Below, piece after piece: positions 55,999-64,000 of a stretch of 64,000 nt of DNA. The stretch is from an uncultured Ilyobacter sp. (GTDB lineage: Bacteria; Fusobacteriota; Fusobacteriia; Fusobacteriales; Fusobacteriaceae). The translations under genes and the position numbers were made by a program. The stretch spans positions 496,001 to 560,000 of the forward strand of contig NZ_OY760438.1 of NCBI RefSeq assembly GCF_963663625.1, in the 5' to 3' direction. Below the pieces are notes generated by a model. That model made no database searches. It saw only the letters and a list, made by a program, of their open reading frames with translations, and was not told the origin of the DNA. Each line of letters starts with the position of its first letter. Position 1 is the first letter of the stretch.

Positions 55999-57259
55999 TA
56001 AACTTCTCTCCTAAATTAAATTTATGTATTAGAGGTACAAGTATCCCTGCTACCATACCACCAGAAAACCCATTATTATATAGATTCATTCCACCGTGAA
56101 TTACACCTATATTATTTACCACAAATAAGTGCAGAAATCCTGATAATATACCTACAAAAGGTCCATGAACACCAGAGATAGGTGCTAAAGTTGTCCCAAA
56201 CAAAGCTGATAAAGCTACATTAAAGCTATCAAACTCCCACACTTTTATATAGCTAGCTAATAAAACTCCCAAAACAATAGGGATGCAATTTACCGGATGT
56301 TTCCCAAAAGCCCCAAAAGCAAATACAGTAAATATTCCTGCTACCAGCGCACCATTAAGTGTAGCTCCTATTGCAGAGGTAAAAGCTATAGATAATAAAC
56401 CTAAAATTCCTGAATTTAAAAGGCTAATACCAAAACCTTCAGTTAAAATATGATCTGTAATAAGCCGTCCACCTGTAGACATAAGCATATCATAGCCTTG
56501 AAATGAATTAAGGTTGATATAATAACCTATAAATACATATATGCAAAAGACTATTGTTAACAGAAGCTTTAATTCAAAATCATAATCTTGTGATAAAAGA
56601 TAGTGTTTCTCTATCTCTAGCCCATTTCCTCTAATTACAGAAGCAAATAGATTTCCTAAGATTCCAGCTGTAAAACCTATATTATAAAGATTATATCCAT
56701 CATGAAACTTTAGCATATGAGACGATAAAGGAGTCATGATAAAACCAACTATTATACCGGCTAGCACTCCAAAAAAAATGCCGCCATAGCTGCTTAAGTT
56801 TAAATTAAAAATTAAAAAACTTACAAGCGGAGCCAATCCTGCACTAAACATCATTACCCCAAATATATTTCTGTAACTTATCTTTTCATATCTACAGTAT
56901 AGCAGACCACCTATGTATATAGGCAGTATATTAATTGCTGTTTTTCCAAAGAAAGCAAATCCTATAGCTACAAAATAAGCTGCAAATATCAAACCATTAA
57001 TAGGGATTTTGAAATAGTATATTATAGCTAAATTTATAAAGGCTACTATAATCACATTAAATAAAGTAGAATAGAAACCTCCAACATAGATATAATCTGT
57101 TATCAAGACTCCAGAATGCCTTAATATCCTACTATATCCCTCTAAAAGCTCTTCTCTTCCAAATATAAATACTAATAGCAAACAAATTGTAGGAAATACT
57201 GCCAATATCCCTATCTTTTGATTATATGTGATTTGTAACTCTTTTTTTATCCTTCTCAT
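55982..57259 (-). CDS. DUF1576-family polytopic membrane protein
   Basis: 425 residues with about 12 hydrophobic helices. Internal duplication: HSGVLITDYIYVGGFYSTLF in the first half corresponds to TGGRLITDHILTEGFGISLL in the second, and HDGYNLYNIGFTAGI to HGGMNLYNNGFSGGM. GKTAINILPIYIGGLLYCRY similarly matches GKHPVNCIPIVLGVLLASYI. DUF1576 is an uncharacterised family found mostly in Firmicutes and Fusobacteria. It looks like a transporter with inverted or direct pseudo-symmetry (inference); substrate unknown. Middle gene of a three-gene unit. Confidence 0.8.
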   Translation of the reverse strand: MRRIKKELQITYNQKIGILAVFPTICLLLVFIFGREELLEGYSRILRHSGVLITDYIYVGGFYSTLFNVIIVAFINLAIIYYFKIPINGLIFAAYFVAIGFAFFGKTAINILPIYIGGLLYCRYEKISYRNIFGVMMFSAGLAPLVSFLIFNLNLSSYGGIFFGVLAGIIVGFIMTPLSSHMLKFHDGYNLYNIGFTAGILGNLFASVIRGNGLEIEKHYLLSQDYDFELKLLLTIVFCIYVFIGYYINLNSFQGYDMLMSTGGRLITDHILTEGFGISLLNSGILGLLSIAFTSAIGATLNGALVAGIFTVFAFGAFGKHPVNCIPIVLGVLLASYIKVWEFDSFNVALSALFGTTLAPISGVHGPFVGILSGFLHLFVVNNIGVIHGGMNLYNNGFSGGMVAGILVPLIHKFNLGEKFNDRKD

Positions 57260-57261
57260 AC

Positions 57262-57627
57262 TTAGTCTTCCTTAATGACTTTTATTTTCGATAGTTTTCT
57301 TTCTATTTTATTAACTTTTAATTCTAATGAACTTAATATCCAAAATTGAAAATGATTTATTTTTTGCTGTTCATGTATCATCCATATCGTTTTTATACAA
57401 GAAAATAATATTCCTAATTGTAGTGCTAAAGTATAGGATATATTATGAAATACAGCCCCCATTATAAATACAAGAAGAACAATCAATAAAAATATTTGAT
57501 TTACTGCCTTATGATATTTGGAGCCCTTTCTACTCCCTATTTGACCTATTATTTTTCTTACTTTTTCCTTTTCCTGTTTATACTCTTCTAATTGAGATTT
57601 TAGTTCTTGATAATTTTCTTCATTCAT
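57262..57627 (-). CDS. Small two-helix membrane protein
   Basis: About 121 residues from ATG 57627, with GGGGTG upstream. N-terminal 25 residues are a charged coiled coil (NEENYQELKSQLEEYKQEKE), then two transmembrane helices (about 47-68 and 75-90) and a short charged C-terminal helix. No family recognised. It begins the DUF1576 operon, 2 bp ahead of that gene, suggesting a membrane complex. Confidence 0.65.
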   Translation of the reverse strand: MNEENYQELKSQLEEYKQEKEKVRKIIGQIGSRKGSKYHKAVNQIFLLIVLLVFIMGAVFHNISYTLALQLGILFSCIKTIWMIHEQQKINHFQFWILSSLELKVNKIERKLSKIKVIKED

Positions 57628-57716
57628 TCTATACACACCCCTTTGAAAATTTTAGAGATATTTATTATACTACATTAATTCCATTAAACAAGTATTTTAT
57701 TTAGCTATATTTTTTT

Positions 57717-57746
57717 AAAAACTATCCTATATATTGTAACCTGTCC
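57717..57746. repeat. Imperfect direct repeat, right of the DUF1576 cassette
   Basis: AAAACTATCCTATATATTGT and the following ten bases; partner of 55572-55601. The pair brackets the three-gene unit. Confidence 0.5.
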
Positions 57747-57799
57747 ATCTCCTATCATAGCCTTTTTAGGTTTTAAGAGTATTTTATCACAGAATTAGA

Positions 57800-57820
57800 A
57801 AGGTAGTAACTTAGGTTAAT
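57800..57820. repeat. Dispersed repeat copy
   Basis: AAGGTAGTAACTTAGGTTAA matches the right end of the MITE-like element at 29459-29668 (inverted relative to 27845). It lies next to a terminator at the 3' end of the dikinase-like gene. Confidence 0.5.
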
Positions 57821-57825
57821 AGCAA

Positions 57826-57869
57826 TAAAAAAACTTTCGGATATAAATAAACTGTCCGGAAGTTTTTTA
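57826..57869. terminator. Terminator after the dikinase-like gene
   Basis: AAAAAACTTTCGGA pairs with TCCGGAAGTTTTTT apart from one mismatch; it has A- and T-tracts on both sides, so it works for the minus-strand gene ending at 57900. Confidence 0.8.
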
Positions 57870-57899
57870 TTGAATGAAATTTTATGAGATTCTAATCTT

Positions 57900-60059
57900 T
57901 CAAAACTCTTTGACAGTAACTGTCCCTGTATATCCATCTACAACGAGACTCAGACCAGTTTCGATGACTTCTGTTGCGTTGTCGACTCCTGTGACGCAAG
58001 GGATCCCGTATTCTCGGGCTATTATGGCACCGTGTATGAGCATCCCACCCCTGCGTTCTACAATGGCAGATGCAAACTGGACAATAAATGTCATATTTGG
58101 GTCTACGGCATCACATACAATGACCTCCCCTTTTTTAAACTGAAATATGTCCTCTTGATTTAGGATTATTCTGCTTTTGCCACTTGCGATTCCTGGGCCT
58201 GCAGGTTGACCCGTGAACTTTCTTATTCTCATCTTGGAATTTTTGTCCTTAATAGTTGCTTGAAGCTTATTTTTTTTATGCTTTCTTTTTGATAATGAAG
58301 GATTTTCCTTTGATAAATTTGAGTTTTTCTTCTTATAGTCTGTATCTAATAACATAATTGAAACAGTATAGGGGCTGATTTTATCATGGCTAGAAAGTCT
58401 CTTTGTTCCAGTTCTGACAGCATTCCAAAGGGCGGATTCCAATTTTCCAAGACAGATATTATCGTCGTCTCTGATGCGCCAGCTCACCCTTGCCAAGTTG
58501 AGAATGTCTTTTGCAAAATCTAACTGTTCCCCTTTGAATGCAGCTAAAAATTTCTGTTCAAGACTGTCTATATCCTCGACCTCTTTTTTTAAATTGATTT
58601 CAACTTCTGTCATGTTTAGGACTAACTGCACCACATCCTCTCTTCTTGCCAAAAGAGACTGTCCTTTATACGGAGAATCTCCGTATTTATAAATAAATAA
58701 ATCTAGTTTTTCAAAAAAATATGCAGATGTATCATCAAAAATCTTATTTTTTAATTTTTCATGGAGAGCTGGATTATTTTTTACTTCTTTGATGAGGGAT
58801 AAAAAGGATTTATTTCTCATGACACTCATCATCTCATCTGATTTTAGCAGTTGAGTGAATTCATAGGGGTCTGCAGGTTTTACCGCATCATTATATACCC
58901 GGCCAAATAGTCTCACACCGTGGGCAAAAGGAATGAGTTCCTGCCAGTAGATATCGTGCCATTTTTGGTAAATTCTTTCTCTATGCCTTATCTCCTCAGA
59001 CAGTGAGGCATTATCTAATGAGTTCAGATCCATAGATTTCATATCAGCAGCAGCTTTTTCCATACCTGGCAGTATTTCAACTTCTATACGTTTTTGCATC
59101 TCCTTCAGAGTGGCAAAGCTCTTTGTGAGACTCCTGTACCAAGGTCTCTTGTCGTCCTTTTTCCAAAGTGCATCTCCATCGGTGGCCTTTTTCAAAGTCG
59201 TCACCGGCCGCACCTGAAGAAGATAAAGTTTTTTATCTTTTATTGTCCATTCTAAATCAACAGGAAGGCCATATTCAGCATGGAGGGTTTTTAAAGTGAA
59301 ATAAAGGGTGGTGAGTTCTGACTTCTCTAGAAGGCTGATCTTATCTTTCTTATATTTATTTTTTATATTGCCATCTTTTGGGTCGACCATCCATCTCTCA
59401 GGCTCCACCCTGCCGTCTACCAGGTCTTGATTGAGCCCTTGGACAGCTTCTATTACCATATGTTTATTATCTATCGGGTCTCTGCTGAAGGCCACTCCAG
59501 AAACATCCCCCTCAATAAGTTCCTGTACAATTACTCCCATAGATGAGTCCAATGGGTCTAATCCTAGTTCCTCTCTGTACAATAACGCCTTGTCTGACCA
59601 GAGTGATGCCCATACTAGTTTTATATGTGTCATGATATTGTCTATTCCTCTTATATCTACGTAGGATTCGTGGAGTCCTGCGAAGGAGGAATTGCTGCTG
59701 TCTTCTCCTGGGGAAGATGACCTAACTACCACAGGTAGATTTTTGTACTGAGATAAGCCTTGGTACAGTTCATTGTAAATCTTATCAGGAAGTTCTGTCC
59801 TCAGAAACAAATTTCTTATACGAAGAGACGTATCCCAGAGCTCCTCCCATCTCATAGAAGATAGCTCTCTTCTTGCAAATTCCATTTTTATTTTATCAAT
59901 TAGACCTGTTTCCTCTACAAATTTTCTGTACAGGTCTTCAGTTACGGAGACACCTTTTGGGATGAGATACCCTAGAGAATACAGTCTCGAAAGATTGTAT
60001 GCCTTTTCTCCGACTTTAGGGAGATCCTTTCTTCTTATTTTTTTTATTGGGATTATCAT
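57900..60059 (-). CDS. PEP synthase-related dikinase, rifampicin phosphotransferase-like
   Basis: 719 residues. N-terminal ATP-grasp PPDK domain (about 1-290): VGEKAYNLSRLYSLG, VVVRSSSPGEDSSNSSFAGL, VIVQELIEGDVSGVAFSRDP, LYLLQVRP. The middle 300 residues are helical and match no PEP-binding TIM barrel. C-terminal swivel domain with the phospho-His in GGMLIHGAIIAREYGIPCVTG. Lacking the PEP barrel, it follows the domain plan of rifampicin phosphotransferase (ATP-binding, drug-binding, His domain) rather than PEP synthase. The real substrate is unknown. It is preceded by a PPOX gene 12 bp upstream. Confidence 0.82.
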   Translation of the reverse strand: MIIPIKKIRRKDLPKVGEKAYNLSRLYSLGYLIPKGVSVTEDLYRKFVEETGLIDKIKMEFARRELSSMRWEELWDTSLRIRNLFLRTELPDKIYNELYQGLSQYKNLPVVVRSSSPGEDSSNSSFAGLHESYVDIRGIDNIMTHIKLVWASLWSDKALLYREELGLDPLDSSMGVIVQELIEGDVSGVAFSRDPIDNKHMVIEAVQGLNQDLVDGRVEPERWMVDPKDGNIKNKYKKDKISLLEKSELTTLYFTLKTLHAEYGLPVDLEWTIKDKKLYLLQVRPVTTLKKATDGDALWKKDDKRPWYRSLTKSFATLKEMQKRIEVEILPGMEKAAADMKSMDLNSLDNASLSEEIRHRERIYQKWHDIYWQELIPFAHGVRLFGRVYNDAVKPADPYEFTQLLKSDEMMSVMRNKSFLSLIKEVKNNPALHEKLKNKIFDDTSAYFFEKLDLFIYKYGDSPYKGQSLLARREDVVQLVLNMTEVEINLKKEVEDIDSLEQKFLAAFKGEQLDFAKDILNLARVSWRIRDDDNICLGKLESALWNAVRTGTKRLSSHDKISPYTVSIMLLDTDYKKKNSNLSKENPSLSKRKHKKNKLQATIKDKNSKMRIRKFTGQPAGPGIASGKSRIILNQEDIFQFKKGEVIVCDAVDPNMTFIVQFASAIVERRGGMLIHGAIIAREYGIPCVTGVDNATEVIETGLSLVVDGYTGTVTVKEF

Positions 60060-60071
60060 ATTCCCACCCCC

Positions 60072-60530
60072 CTAAGAGTCCTCTTCAAACTCGAGGACGG
60101 AAACATTTTGGAATCTTTCCACCACATCATACCGACTTATATCCACAGATACCACAGAGCATCCCTTAGAAAGTGCAAATTCATCCATCTGCGGATGTTT
60201 TAAGAGAAATATTTTTAGGAGATCTTCCCTCTCTTTTCCAAAGCTGTCTTTTGATTTCCCACTTATAGTTATCCCCACAGCCTGAGACAGATCCATCTTC
60301 TGATTTTGGCTGTTATCGATCATGAGGGAGACCATATTGTTCTCTGATAAATAATTAAATTTTCTTGTATCCCGTGGAGTTATAAAAACAAGTTTTTTAA
60401 GGTCCTTTGTGATTGCAAATGCCACCAGACTTGTATAAGGTTGATTTTTGTGAGATGTTGCAAGGACTGCAAAAAGCTGCTGTGAACTCACTTTATCAAT
60501 GAGTTTTTTTAATTCTTTTATACTTTTCAT
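60072..60530 (-). CDS. PPOX-family flavin-binding protein
   Basis: 152 residues. Pyridoxamine-phosphate-oxidase-like split barrel: LFAVLATSHKNQPYTSLVAF, DLKKLVFITPRDTRKFNYLS, then VSLMIDNSQNQ are the usual FMN/F420/heme-binding strands. Probable flavin reductase or small-molecule binder. Starts after AGAGCTCC-like GGAG spacing and lies 12 bp before the dikinase-like gene, so co-transcribed; the pairing hints at a shared, perhaps detoxifying, role. Confidence 0.75.
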   Translation of the reverse strand: MKSIKELKKLIDKVSSQQLFAVLATSHKNQPYTSLVAFAITKDLKKLVFITPRDTRKFNYLSENNMVSLMIDNSQNQKMDLSQAVGITISGKSKDSFGKEREDLLKIFLLKHPQMDEFALSKGCSVVSVDISRYDVVERFQNVSVLEFEEDS

Positions 60531-60627
60531 AGGGAGCTCTCCTTTGCATAGAACTTTATTTTATTTGTTTAAGGCTATATGGGACAGGTTTTAGTTTACT
60601 TTTTATTATGAGATGTATCTGGGAAGA

Positions 60628-61176
60628 TCAAATTTTTATCTGAAAAACTTTTCCCTTTCTGCTATAAAGTCGGTTGTCACTTTGTGTGGTATAAGCTTCA
60701 ATCTCTTTTCCCAACCTGTTATAAAGAGAGAAGGCCTTTAGATGGGATGATTTTATGAAAATTTCCTCTATACCTATTTCTTTGTAGTAAGGAATAACAA
60801 TCTGACGGAGCCATTCCTCTCCTATCCCTCTCACCTCAGGAACAATATGAAAGTAACTAATGGTTATGCTTTTATCATCTTGAAACTGGCAAGGGAGTTT
60901 TACTTTAAAAATACGATCAAGGTCTACCTTCCCGCCTGTCACAAAAAGAACACCTACAATTTTAAAACCATTTTTTATAAAATGAGTTTCGATCCATATG
61001 TCGTGAGACTCTCTTATACTTTCTATAAACCTGCAGCAGTGTGAGACCTCATTATAGTCATCCCACTTGTTTCTGATTTTCCATAATACATTTTTAGCTA
61101 TTGGCTCTAGATATTTAGGGCTAAATCCTTTTTCAACATAATATTCTAAATTATCAGCTTTTTTTAACAATTCCAA
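60628..61176 (-). CDS. GNAT-family N-acetyltransferase-like protein
   Basis: 182 residues from TTG 61176 with GGAG upstream. The GNAT core is visible as ITISYFHIVPEVRGIGEEWL followed by RQIVIPYYKEIGIEEIFIKS and a final FSLYNRLGKEI; the Q/R-x-x-G-x-G/A motif is VRGIGE. Acceptor unknown. It sits about 100 bp upstream of the PPOX-dikinase pair on the same strand and may share its transcript. Confidence 0.72.
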   Translation of the reverse strand: MELLKKADNLEYYVEKGFSPKYLEPIAKNVLWKIRNKWDDYNEVSHCCRFIESIRESHDIWIETHFIKNGFKIVGVLFVTGGKVDLDRIFKVKLPCQFQDDKSITISYFHIVPEVRGIGEEWLRQIVIPYYKEIGIEEIFIKSSHLKAFSLYNRLGKEIEAYTTQSDNRLYSRKGKVFQIKI

Positions 61177-61423
61177 TTTTATCAGACTCCTTTTTTAAAC
61201 ATTATAGGATTACATCGTAAATGAAAAACTTAATAAGAAAATACATTATAAATTAATTATAGTATGTATTTTTAAATTATCATATTAAAACTCTTAAATC
61301 ATGAATTTATGAATATATAAAAAAAATCCTTTTCTTAAAAGGGAGTTTTTATTTATGGCTTTTCCCTGTCCTTACATTGTCAAATTAAATGTAAGAATTA
61401 TATTCAAAATTTGACAAAAAATA

Positions 61424-61452
61424 TTGACAAGTTGTTCTAAAAGTGATAAAAA
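61424..61452 (+). promoter_or_regulatory. Promoter of the LacI-family regulator gene
   Basis: TTGACA (61424-61429), 17-nt spacer, TAAAAA (61447-61452). A second TTGACA lies at 61411. The operator follows within about 12 bp. The rest of 61177-61410 is AT-rich with only a weak hairpin near 61330-61344. Confidence 0.55.
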
Positions 61453-61463
61453 TGTATTAGAGG

Positions 61464-61479
61464 GTGGTAACGATACCAC
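61464..61479. promoter_or_regulatory. LacI-type operator 1
   Basis: GTGGTAACGATACCAC, near-palindromic with central CG, just downstream of the regulator's own promoter. Identical to the site at 62500. Confidence 0.82.
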
Positions 61480-61492
61480 AAAAGGTGATGAC

Positions 61493-62479
61493 ATGACAAT
61501 AAAAGAGATTGCAAAGTTAGCAGGGGTTTCTACCTCAACAGTTTCAAGAGTTTTAAATGATTCAGGCTATGTGAAACATGATGTAAGGAAAAGGGTAGAA
61601 AAGATAATAGACGATACAGGCTACCTCCCAAGTGACACTGCAAAAGACCTGAAGAAAAAAAATACAAAACTTATAGGAATTATAATACCAAAACTTAGTT
61701 CTAAGACCATAGGACTTGTAGCAGACGGTATAACAAAAGTTCTAGATGAAAATGGATATAGCTCCCTACTTGCAAAAACAGGATTAGATTTTGAAAGGGA
61801 GATGGAGTTTATAAAAATATTCAAACAGAAAAGAGTAGACGGGATTATTTTTGTAGCCACACAGATATCAGAGGAACATGTGAACCTATTGAAAAAAATG
61901 AAAATACCCACTGTTTTTATAGGTCAGGATGCAGGTAGGTATAATTTTTCCTGTGTTGTTCATAATGACTATGGTGCCACAAAAGAGATGACGAATTATC
62001 TTGTAAAGAAGGGGCATAAAAAGATAGGATTTATAGGTGTAGATGAAATAGATGTGGCAGTGGGCTATGAAAGAAAAAGAGGCTATATAGATGCTCTTTG
62101 CGAGAGTGAAATTGAGATAGATGAGGAATTAATCACCATGGGAAACTTCGAAATTTCCTCTGTGGACCTTTCCATGAAAAATCTTATGGAGAAAACCCCC
62201 ACGGCAATACTAGCAGTTACCGATAACCTGGCTATAGGGGTCATAAATTACCTCTTGAAAAATGGTTACAGGGTTCCAGAAGATGTATCGGTAGTAGGAG
62301 AGGGAGATTCTGGAATAGCGGAGATCTACAATCCTAGACTGACAACTATAAGATATCAGTATTTAGAATCTGGAGAAGAAGCCGGAAGAGTTTTGATGAG
62401 GATTTTGGATACCGGTAAAATAGAAAAAAAAATAATGAATTATAAATTGGTAGAGAGAGAGAGTGTCATAAAACTATAG
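61493..62479 (+). CDS. LacI-family transcriptional regulator of the PTS locus
   Basis: 328 residues from ATG 61493, which follows AAAGGTGATG; the longer frame back to 61424 would read through the operator. N-terminal LacI helix-turn-helix MTIKEIAKLAGVSTSTVSRV with hinge helix, then a periplasmic-binding-like effector domain (IGIIIPKLSSKTIGLVADGI, GFIGVDEIDVAVGYERKRGY, VGEGDSGIAEIYNPRLTTI). The operator within its promoter region and an identical one before the PTS gene indicate autoregulation and control of sugar uptake. Confidence 0.92.
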   Translation: MTIKEIAKLAGVSTSTVSRVLNDSGYVKHDVRKRVEKIIDDTGYLPSDTAKDLKKKNTKLIGIIIPKLSSKTIGLVADGITKVLDENGYSSLLAKTGLDFEREMEFIKIFKQKRVDGIIFVATQISEEHVNLLKKMKIPTVFIGQDAGRYNFSCVVHNDYGATKEMTNYLVKKGHKKIGFIGVDEIDVAVGYERKRGYIDALCESEIEIDEELITMGNFEISSVDLSMKNLMEKTPTAILAVTDNLAIGVINYLLKNGYRVPEDVSVVGEGDSGIAEIYNPRLTTIRYQYLESGEEAGRVLMRILDTGKIEKKIMNYKLVERESVIKL

Positions 62480-62499
62480 GCATTTTCTTTCTCCAAGAT

Positions 62500-62515
62500 G
62501 TGGTAACGATACCAC
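62500..62515. promoter_or_regulatory. LacI-type operator 2, upstream of the PTS genes
   Basis: GTGGTAACGATACCAC, identical in 16 of 16 bases to operator 1 and followed by the same AAAA. It lies 55 bp before the IIA start. Confidence 0.82.
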
Positions 62516-62569
62516 AAAAAGAAATATTTTTATCGTTTATTTTGTAAGATGTGAGGAGTTGGTATTCTG

Positions 62570-63076
62570 ATGGGTATTCTATCAAAATTATTTGGATGTA
62601 AAAGTAAAACCAGAGAAAAGTTTGTGGAGATTTATTCTCCCATTGACGGTGATATAGTCGACCTTGCAGATGTGCCTGATGAGGCTTTTGCATGCAGAGC
62701 TATAGGGGACGGCGTAGCAATTGTTCCATCGGAAAATGGAGATGTGATACACTCACCGGTGGATGCAGATGATATGAGCATATTTGAAACAAACCACGCA
62801 GTGTCCTTTGAATCAAGAGAGGGACTAGAGATAATAGTACATTTCGGAGTGGACACAGTAAACTTAGGCGGAAAAGGTTTTGAAAGAATCGGTAAAGAAG
62901 GGTCATCAAAAATCGGTGATAAGTTGGTGAGGTACGATCTGGAGTACTTAAAATCCAATGCCAAATCGGTAAAAACTCCCGTTATAATATCAAATATGGA
63001 GATAGTAGAGGAGATAGAGAGGGGATCTGGAAAAGTAAAGGCAGGAGAACTTCTTATGAAGGTAAAAATAAAGTAG
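62570..63076 (+). CDS. crr: PTS glucose-type enzyme IIA
   Basis: 168 residues. Cytoplasmic phosphocarrier of the Glc family: VEIYSPIDGDIVDLADVPDE, GDGVAIVPSENGDVIHSPVD, then the phosphorylated His91 in LEIIVHFGVDTVNL and the partner H76 (TNHAV). Accepts phosphate from HPr and passes it to IIB of the next gene. GAGGAG precedes the ATG. Located 78 bp before the IIBC gene, both under the LacI-type operator. Confidence 0.93.
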   Translation: MGILSKLFGCKSKTREKFVEIYSPIDGDIVDLADVPDEAFACRAIGDGVAIVPSENGDVIHSPVDADDMSIFETNHAVSFESREGLEIIVHFGVDTVNLGGKGFERIGKEGSSKIGDKLVRYDLEYLKSNAKSVKTPVIISNMEIVEEIERGSGKVKAGELLMKVKIK

Positions 63077-63153
63077 TCTGGGAAAACTTGTGAATTCAAA
63101 TATGGAGTGTCGGTATAAATTAAACTATTCAGATAGAGAGAAGGAGGAGTAGA

Positions 63154-64000
63154 ATGAATTACAAAAAAATAGCTCATGAGATAATCGAATGTATAGGTGG
63201 AAGAGAGAACATATCAAGTGCGGCCCACTGTGCCACAAGGCTGAGACTCGTGTTAAACGATGAGAGCAGCGTAAATAAAGAGAGAATAGAAAAAATAGAA
63301 GGGGTAAAGGGAGCATTTTCCACTGCAGGTCAGTATCAGATAATCTTGGGTCAGGGAGTTGTAAACAAAGTATATGCAGAGATGACAGGCGGTGGAGAGA
63401 TAAAAGCCTCTTCAAAGAGTGAGGCAACGAAAGAAGCTATGAAAAACCTGAACATCTTGCAAAAAGCTGCCAGAACATTGTCAAATATATTTGTTCCGGT
63501 AATCCCTGCAATCGTTGCATCCGGGCTTTTAATGGGACTTTTGGGTATGGGAGCGAGATTCAACTGGTTCGATTCATCTAGCGATATTTTTGCTCTGTTA
63601 GATATGTTTTCCAACGCAGCCTTTGTATTTTTGCCAATACTCATAGCATTTTCAGCAGCTAGAGAATTTCAATGTAACTCTTATCTTGCAGCAGCTCTCG
63701 GAGGAATTTTAATCCATCCGGCCCTTCAAAATGCCTGGACTGTTGGTGGAGGGATCTCAGAATTTTTTCAGATCGGCGGACTCAAGGTAGCAAAATTAGG
63801 TTATCAGGGAACGGTGCTTCCTATACTCATAGCTGTATGGGTCATGTCTCATGTGGAAAAAAATATAAGAAAGATTGTTCCCAATGTTCTTGATATTATA
63901 CTGACTCCCTTTTTGACAATACTCATTACAGGCTTTGTATCACTTTTTGTAATTGGACCTGCAGGAAGAGCCTTAGGTACAGGGATATCTCTTGGACTTG
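63154..64000 (+). CDS. PTS sugar transporter IIBC, 3' end outside window
   Basis: First 282 residues; AAGGAGGAG precedes ATG 63154. IIB domain with phosphocysteine C26 in SAAHCATRLRLVL, a linker to about residue 95, then IIC membrane helices (NIFVPVIPAIVASGLLMGLL, GGILIHPALQNAW, LGYQGTVLPILIAVWVMSHV). The IIB-then-IIC order and sequence place it in the sucrose/trehalose/beta-glucoside branch; the conserved KLGYQGTVLP and IIC details look closest to sucrose or trehalose permeases. No IIA domain is visible before the edge, and the separate IIA gene upstream fits that. Confidence 0.9.
   Translation, partial: MNYKKIAHEIIECIGGRENISSAAHCATRLRLVLNDESSVNKERIEKIEGVKGAFSTAGQYQIILGQGVVNKVYAEMTGGGEIKASSKSEATKEAMKNLNILQKAARTLSNIFVPVIPAIVASGLLMGLLGMGARFNWFDSSSDIFALLDMFSNAAFVFLPILIAFSAAREFQCNSYLAAALGGILIHPALQNAWTVGGGISEFFQIGGLKVAKLGYQGTVLPILIAVWVMSHVEKNIRKIVPNVLDIILTPFLTILITGFVSLFVIGPAGRALGTGISLGL

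Noticed and set aside
57900..60059. Phosphoenolpyruvate synthase
   Set aside because: The ATP-grasp and phospho-His domains fit, but the C-terminal PEP-binding barrel is missing and the His domain is last.
63540..63600. tRNA-like GGTTCGATTC sequence
   Set aside because: It lies within the IIC membrane domain frame and no cloverleaf can be drawn around it.

Overview
The window looks like chromosome or large-replicon DNA from a low-GC, strictly anaerobic fermentative bacterium, most plausibly Fusobacteriota (Ilyobacter/Propionigenium/Cetobacterium-like). This rests on the very AT-rich composition, strong AGGAGG ribosome binding sites, hybrid cluster protein with rubredoxin and flavodiiron protein, an ornithine racemase, a citrate lyase ligase, FabK, and an anaerobe-type MinD/Mrp metal-cluster operon. 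The taxonomic call is inference.

Layout. 1-5.2 kb: a truncated Nramp-family transporter, glutaminase glsA, an IS256-type transposase fragment, a membrane-anchored HNH protein, and a guanine-class purine riboswitch controlling an NCS2 purine permease. 5.3-14.7 kb (minus strand): an AddA/AddB-like helicase-nuclease pair, an ArsB/NhaD-type permease, a degenerate GGDEF protein and a YbdG-type mechanosensitive channel. 14.9-20.4 kb (plus): sbcD-sbcC and a SAM methyltransferase. 20.4-22.4 kb is decayed DNA: a VOC-family pseudogene and a broken IS256 transposase.

22.4-26.9 kb (minus) is an oxygen/NO defence island: cupin, a frameshifted flavodiiron protein, rubredoxin, hybrid cluster protein, 2[4Fe-4S] ferredoxin and a broken second rubredoxin. 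Next comes the oddest locus, 27.1-27.75 kb: a cold-shock gene in two tandem 216-bp copies, each carrying seven perfect copies of an 8-base repeat that stop translation after residue 7. A Cache-GGDEF diguanylate cyclase, a MITE-like element and cobalamin-gene debris follow.

30.7-43.3 kb (plus) is core metabolism: ornithine racemase, HAD hydrolase, phosphoserine aminotransferase, glutamate synthase gltB-gltD behind a long leader containing a terminator hairpin, a PHP phosphatase and two FMN-dependent reductases (a nitronate monooxygenase-like protein and FabK). After an IS30 remnant and a lone citC, 45.3-51.3 kb (minus) holds a nine-gene operon resembling the anaerobe orange-protein systems: a DUF134 regulator with an operator at its promoter, an Mrp-NifX fusion, a NifX-like protein, two MinD ATPases with ferredoxin inserts, DUF1858, cob(I)alamin adenosyltransferase, an SGNH hydrolase and an MBL-fold protein. 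A perfect 36-bp palindrome interrupts it.

51.5-64 kb: a radical SAM protein, a ZIP transporter, an exported ferritin-like protein, a cobalamin riboswitch controlling an unrecognised 98-residue protein with an internal duplication, an IS3 remnant, a three-gene DUF1576 membrane cassette flanked by imperfect direct repeats, a rifampicin-phosphotransferase-like dikinase with PPOX and GNAT neighbours, and a LacI-regulated PTS locus (IIA, then IIBC running off the window) with two identical operators. I see no rRNA, tRNA or CRISPR array.
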